DNA of 23,757 nt from Actinidia chinensis. Its lineage: Eukaryota; Streptophyta; Magnoliopsida; Ericales; Actinidiaceae. Positions within the stretch are counted from its first letter, which is position 1. Each line of letters begins with the position of its first letter. The stretch spans positions 15,001-38,757 of the forward strand of contig VIGQ01000764.1 in NCBI GenBank assembly GCA_009663005.1, given 5' to 3'. Under the pieces are notes generated by a model. It had not been told where the DNA came from. It did no database searches and saw nothing but the letters and a program-made list of their open reading frames with translations. Positions 18,885 to 23,757 of the stretch are shown piece after piece. Position numbers and translations under genes: made by a program.

Positions 18885-20138
18885 CTGCATAAAACAACAG
18901 GAAGTCAACAAACTTACAGAAGATCAAAGTACTCCACAAATAGTACTCTCTTAACTTCAACATGCAATAAAGCAATAAAATTTCACAACCACCACTCGGT
19001 TACAATATGGGACAATTGGTCCAAAAGACCCACCCAATCAATATGAAAATAGAACAGGGTCAGGTCATAACAAAACAAGGATGTCACTGTTGACACAAAT
19101 TTTAAAGCGCAAAAAGTTTCAGCCATGAAATGGAGGGCTTACATTTGGAAACTTCCGTTTATAAATAACCACTGTTTAGTCATTTCACTAAACAACATTG
19201 ATTGTTTATTTGTGAATTCCTACTTCCAATTTGATACTCGTTCAAAACAAATGAGACCTTTAATCAATCAAGAACAAAAACTGACATAAAATAAGAGGTA
19301 TAAAGGAACAAAAAGAAATAACTCATTCATTGATGTTTTGGGGTTTAGAGCCCCGATAACAGAAAAGTAGTCATTTTAAACCAAGAGGGCTTGCCTTTAC
19401 CTAAGACACGCAATTTGTGAAGGTGTCTCTAGTGATTGAAAGACAATACAGCCCTAAAGCAGAGTTTCGCTATCTCTCAATTTCCTCTCTATGTTCATCT
19501 CTGAGCTCGATAAGGTTTCTAACCAACAACTTGAATTCAAATGACTATTGTGATAAGGTTGTTTAAATTTTAATACACCCTTATCACATTGCATTTGTCC
19601 AACAATCCACAACTATTATGATAACGTCGTTTAAAATCGTATCATATTGTATGCTTTGAATTCAAAATCGAAGGAACATCTAGATAGCATTCCTCCTGGG
19701 CCTTGCATATTTGAATTCAGGTGTCAACTCCATAGACTACCTGTGGCGCAGGCTCTGCAGACGTTGCTCCTTGATTTACTATCTGCAGATGTCAATCTTT
19801 GATTCGTAACTGTTGGCACATAAATTTGAACTAAGGTCCATTAGCAAACCTAGTTACTAGCTTCTTTAGAATTCATGTTTAATGGGTACCTCACTGATGG
19901 TTGACCCCACCCCCCACCCCCACACACTCAGCACACACACAAAACAGGGCTTTTCTCGGCTTACCCCACTCAAGATTTAAATAGTATCCATCAAAGTAAC
20001 AACTCGTCTCAAATTAATAAGACACAAGGCACTCCTACCTTTAAATTATTTTGTTTCCCACTTTTTTTTTATAGTTTGCATGATGAGATGGGAATAACAT
20101 CCACATTTCTCTTTATTCCAATTGTTGACGTTTGTTTA
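18885..20138. other. Upstream sequence or intron of the WD40 gene
   Basis: No further WD40 exon was found on the minus strand. At 19548-19591 a small inverted pair, TGTGATAAGG and CCTTATCACA, forms a 10-bp stem; a related ACTATTATGATAACG segment follows at about 19610. The rest is unassigned. Confidence 0.4.
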
Positions 20139-20450
20139 CCTTATCGTTGCAGACTCAAACCAAAAGATGCACAAACACATCAGACACATGGTTAGTCCAA
20201 TAGTTTAAGGCTAAAAAACACCATCTTAAAAAGGAATCTCTATGCAATCACCTTCTTCCCTCATCCTCAATTCCCTCCTTACGTCCGTCCTACAATCTCC
20301 TACTTTATTGTTGCAACCTCATGCAGAACAGATGCACAAACACATCAAGCACATGGTTAGTTTGATAGTCTAAGGCCAAAACAACACCATATTTAAAAAC
20401 AAATCTTTACTCGACCCTCTTCCCCCTCCCTCCCTCCTTCCTTTCGATTT
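20139..20450 (+). repeat. 165-bp tandem duplication
   Basis: GATGCACAAACACATCAGAC at 20166 and GATGCACAAACACATCAAGC at 20331 begin matching stretches that continue through ACATGGTTAGT, AAGGC and ACACCAT. The preceding TTATTGTTGCA-like words also repeat, giving a period of 165 bp. Confidence 0.8.
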
Positions 20451-20517
20451 CAGACAAATTAGAACTGATTCAAGAAGCCAAAAAGTGGTCTCCAATAGGA
20501 GTTTCAAGGTAAAATAT

Positions 20518-20848
20518 TGTGGGAAGGTGTATGGCTTGTTGGGCGGAGTTAGCCTTCTAGGGTTATGGCAGGCACTTGATAGCCACGAGTCACTGGACGT
20601 GGAGGAGGTGATAGTTGAACCTTGGGAGAGAGGGGGAGACAGTGTCTGAGTAAGAAACAAAGGGTAAAAGATGGATATAAGGTTGGGAAGTCCATTAAAT
20701 GATGGACCCTTTATATAGTGGCTGGACAAAAGGGGAAACCAGATTGCATGGGACGCGTGGCATCCCTCCCTTGGTTCGACTCTTCCTAGGATACCGATCA
20801 TCCTAGGTTTCAAACATTGGACGCCCATTCCTCTTGCTACCCGCTGGG
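20518..20848 (-). mobile_element. Truncated LTR fragment, inverted relative to 21877-22581
   Basis: On the minus strand it reads AATGTTTGAAACCTAGGATG, a TATATAA box (20711-20717), AGGGTCCATCATT, then the R/U5-like part ending CCTTCCCACA at 20518. It aligns with 22283-22581 of the plus-strand LTR. The 5' half of the LTR is missing. A 164-codon open frame over it (20370-20864) is not a gene. Confidence 0.75.
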
Positions 20849-21279
20849 GTAGACGAGTTGCCAAGATGGTACATTACCGGAGGCGTCGGAGAACTACAAT
20901 AGGATCGCTACAAGCATCACCACCCAATGGCATGACCCTGGCCTCATAAGAGCTTGGACAACTCTCCCACTTCAAACTCGCCAACTATCTCAACCAGAAC
21001 ATTTGCCTGCTGTGAGGGCCTATTTTCTTCGCAATAATGCCACTAGAGATTATACCCCATAGGGTCCAATGTTTCGGGCAAACGTGTTTACCACATAACC
21101 CACTCGCCATCAACTTCGTCTTATGGTGCGGCATTCCACATGGTCAGATGAAAGGAATGTGACTGACTCCCTTACTCCCCTTCACTCACTAACGACAATT
21201 CAAGCTCCGGCAAATTATGAGTTAGGCTCGGAGTGGCACACCACAGATCCCGACTTTGCTCCACCACAAGAAGCACCTA

Positions 21280-21644
21280 AACCCTATGGAAATCCCCTTG
21301 TCATTCTATCTTGGAACTGCAAGGGTATAGGGTGCCACACAAAGAGAAGTTATCAGGTTGAGTCTGCCTTCCAAGGGAGGGGAAGCATCTTTATCACACT
21401 CTATCGCCCCAAGCTTGTCATCATCTCCCAAACTCGTGTTCAAGGAGCCGCCGCACAATACCTAAGCACTCTGTTCGGTTTCACAAACGCCGAATTAGTG
21501 GACCCCCTCGACTCTGGTGGCAGAATTTGGCTATTATAGAACAATCATGAGATCGATTGTGATGTCGTTGTAGTCGACTCATACCACATTCATGCTTTTA
21601 TCCGGAATAGATGGGCGCTCAATCAACAACCACATCGGGGGTAA
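21280..21644 (+). mobile_element. L1-type LINE fragment: start of the APE endonuclease
   Basis: The frame reads NPLVILSWNCKGIG, then YRPKLVIISQTRV, LSTLFGFTNAELVDP, SGGRIWLL and a TAG where relatives continue with Trp. WNC[KR]G is the first conserved block of the plant L1 endonuclease, with the Asn at 21315-21317. The normally conserved Glu of the next block (ETK/ETR) is Gln here (CAA at 21429-21431). After the stop the same frame continues NNHEIDCDVVVV to about 21644. No reverse transcriptase follows, so this is a dead fragment. The frame upstream to 21123 is open but not recognised. Confidence 0.75.
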
Positions 21645-21829
21645 TCAAGTAAAAGAGTCGCTATTTTTAAGTTAAAACTTGCATTGTATCTCCTTCCCTT
21701 TTTCTCTCCAATGTTATGAATCTATCTCCAGTGCTTTTGCTCTTCTCTCCACTATCAGCATATTCATTTCTCCAAGTATTTTTGAAAATTACATTTCAGC
21801 AAAGCCAATAAGCCAGGTAGACACGATGC

Positions 21830-21863
21830 GTGCGCGCTCTTGATAGTTAGCAAGAGCACGCAC
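21830..21863. other. Strong hairpin next to a polypurine tract
   Basis: GTGCGCGCTCTTG (21830-21842) and CAAGAGCACGCAC (21851-21863) pair in 12 of 13 positions around an 8-base loop. ATAGGGGGC follows at once (21864-21872), resembling an LTR-retrotransposon polypurine tract, 5 bases before the LTR start. Confidence 0.7.
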
Positions 21864-21876
21864 ATAGGGGGCATAT

Positions 21877-22581
21877 TGTGGGTATGGACTTCCATCCAGA
21901 CGTGGCCATCCAAGTGATGACACAAAACCAACTCCAAGCGAAGCCACAAAACCAACTCTAAGAGTGATGCCAACTCGTGGTATCCCTCTAATCCTATTCC
22001 TAAACCTAGGCTTTAAGTAACGCCCAGGGCACTACTCTGGACCACTAGGAGGATAAGTGGCTTGGAGGCTAGAGTTAATCGTCAAGGATCGCTTGGCCAA
22101 TCCATTTCGGGATTGGATCCACTTTGACCAATCTTGAGATAAAAAGGATGTTGACCCTACTATTCCTGATCCCTTGGAACTCATATCATACTAACAACGA
22201 CCCTTCACAACTACCATGTACAGCTTCTAAAGGTCTAGAACCTGGGATCGACAACGATCCTTCACAACCACCACTAGCCATCCCATGGTACGACATCCAA
22301 TGTCTGAAACCTATGATGGCAGGTATCCTATGATATGGCATCCCATGCAAGCTGGCTCCCCCCTTTGTCCGACCACTATATAAGGGTCCATCATTATTGG
22401 ACTCACCAACCTTCTATCCATCTTTTACCATTTGATTCTTACTCAGACACACACTGCCTCCCACTCTTTCCCAAGGTTGCTTAACTCTCACCTCCTCCAC
22501 CTTCGGTGACTCCTGGCTATCAAGTGTTCGCCATAACCCTAAAAGGCTAACTCCAACCAACAAGCCATCCACCTTCCCACA
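21877..22581 (+). mobile_element. LTR (probable 3' or solo LTR)
   Basis: It starts TGTGGG and ends CCCACA, the inverted ends expected of an LTR. A TATATAA box lies at 22377-22383, about 200 bp from the 3' end, leaving a plausible R-U5. A polypurine tract precedes the left end, as for a 3' LTR. No 5-bp target duplication is visible. The second, truncated, inverted copy at 20518-20848 shares its 3' end. No gag or pol lies beside it. Confidence 0.65.
22377..22383 (+). promoter_or_regulatory. TATA box of the LTR
   Basis: TATATAA is conserved in both LTR copies (here and 20711-20717 on the minus strand) within CCACTATATAA(A)GGGTCC. This conservation suggests the retroelement promoter. Confidence 0.6.
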
Positions 22582-22737
22582 AATACAATGCGTAACGTAT
22601 CCAAATCTTTTGTGAGTTTTTCAAAATATTATTATGCTCAAACCTAAGACCATTACTCGCTCCCACTCTCCATGGTAACTACATACACACTAAAGTGTAA
22701 ACATGTAAATTGACTTGACTACCATAACGTACATTGT

Positions 22738-23033
22738 TGTTGGAAAGCTAAATATACATTGTTGGACTCATTTCCAAACAGTTTAAGATTCTTGGACAAT
22801 TAGTGATTTAACATGGTAGTAGGGCTGAGGTTGCAGGAGGTCTTGGGTTCAAATCTCTCCATGTGAAATTGTTCTCTATTTGTATCTTTCTTGTTTCGTT
22901 CTATATATGGAAGTTTGTATCTACACTTGTAAGTCGGGTTGCACGTGAGGGAGGGTGTTGAAAAGCTTGATATATATTGTTGGGCCTATTTCCTAACAAT
23001 TTAAGCTTTGGGGTATCCGGCTTGAATTAGCCA
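22738..23033 (+). mobile_element. TRIM-like miniature LTR element
   Basis: Two direct terminal repeats, 22738-22813 (TGTTGGAAAGCT...TTTAACA) and 22956-23033 (TGTTGAAAAGCT...TTAGCCA), are about 76-78 bp with roughly 70% identity. Directly after the first is TGGTAGTAGGGCT (22814-22826), close to the initiator-tRNA-Met primer site TGGTATCAGAGC. Directly before the second is the polypurine tract GAGGGAGGG (22947-22955). Everything needed for reverse transcription in trans is present and nothing codes. No clear target duplication was seen. Confidence 0.8.
22814..22826 (+). other. Primer-binding site of the TRIM-like element
   Basis: TGGTAGTAGGGCT abuts the 5' terminal repeat and differs by a few bases from the usual plant TGGTATCAGAGC. 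Confidence 0.65.
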
Positions 23034-23757
23034 TATTGACGAGAAAAAAACTATAAGAGCTATAACAAAATTGAGGTATAAAGACCAAAAGGTCCTACAT
23101 ATTGACCATTTAATTCTCTATTAAATCACTGAATGTCTATGAAACGTTATTTCATGATAGCTACAAGGCATAAAATCAAGTAAAGATATGTTTTTACTTT
23201 TTGAAGGCCAAGTTTAACTTCCAAAAAAAACCCAGTATTATATGTAGGTCTTTCAAACATTCCAATAATTGAAAATTTCTAAAGTCCTTTGCTTCTGATT
23301 TTCCTTCTCCTTCGTCAACCATTTAAACACAAATGGTGAACCTCTTATTAAGAGGTCAAGTAGCAACCAAACTTTAATAGGTGTAATTACTTTATGAAAT
23401 GGAAACTACTAAGATTTTTTGCGCCATTCACCCAAATTCAATAAAATTGTTCAGTTGTTCACATAAAATTTTTGGCAGCTATAACTTTAAGCTAGCAACA
23501 CAATTAGGACACAATGGTTGTCAAAGCATTGGTATTTCAAAAAACAAGTCGACCCCGTACAAAATACCAGTCTTTTACACCAAAATGCAAACCAAATTTG
23601 TTTTCCTAATTTTTGTCGTATCCCAGAAATACCCAATATACACCCAAGGCATACTCCAACCGGATTTGTACTTCCTTTTAATAGTGATGAGTTAGCTTGA
23701 TTGGACTTTTTTCTCTAAGTTAGCAAGCTATAATCAAGGTTCTAAAATCTGCTAGGC
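23034..23757. other. No gene seen
   Basis: Unassigned AT-rich sequence. Open frames at 23399-23700 on the plus strand lack motifs or splice sites. On the minus strand no N-terminal WD40 exon was recognised. Confidence 0.45.

Noticed and set aside
20370..20864. 164-codon open frame on the minus strand, the longest in the window
   Set aside because: It runs through an LTR copy including its TATA box; the same DNA occurs at 22283-22581, where the frame is not kept.

Overview
This is AT-rich nuclear DNA from a flowering plant, probably a eudicot. The evidence is the exon-intron structure with GT..AG junctions, plant-type transposons (Tourist-like, hAT-like and Mutator-like MITEs, tRNA-derived SINEs, a miniature LTR element, an L1-type LINE) and two recognisable plant gene families. 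There is no prokaryotic gene organisation. Almost none of the long ATG-initiated open frames is a gene; the real coding sequence is in short exons found from splice sites and family motifs.

Layout. Positions 1-9185 are mostly repeats: a SINE tail at the left edge, a Mutator-like MITE with a perfect 9-bp target duplication (421-716), a palindromic foldback element (842-1007), a dispersed repeat followed by a truncated SINE (2130-2612), microsatellites, a 350-bp repeat (copy 1, 4985-5335), a reverse-strand SINE (5494-5707) and a hAT MITE with a perfect 8-bp target duplication (7391-7522).

Positions 9186-13994 (+) hold a broken multi-exon gene of the plant RINGv/MARCH-like membrane E3-ligase family. 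The N-terminal region, the serine/proline-rich middle, both membrane segments and the C-terminal tail can all be read. The gene is disabled by a Tourist-like MITE inside a coding exon, several frameshifts, stops, loss of a 5' splice site, and a deletion that removed nearly the whole RINGv finger. The deletion junction is consistent with a 5-bp microhomology.

Positions 15916-18884 (-) hold the last five exons of a WDR20/CreC-like WD40 gene, convergent with the RINGv pseudogene. Three exons are intact; two adjacent ones carry many small indels although their splice sites survive. The N-terminal exon or exons are not in the window.

Positions 18885-23757 are transposon-rich: a 165-bp tandem duplication, two copies of one LTR in opposite orientation around a LINE endonuclease fragment, a hairpin beside a polypurine tract, and a 296-bp TRIM-like element with terminal repeats, primer-binding site and polypurine tract. 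If the WDR20-like gene is functional, this stretch is its first intron; otherwise the gene is 5'-truncated here.

Family assignments rest on remembered family sequences, not on a search. I found no new enzyme or defence system. The most informative signals are the decay history of the RINGv copy, the clustered indels in the WD40 gene and the compact TRIM element.
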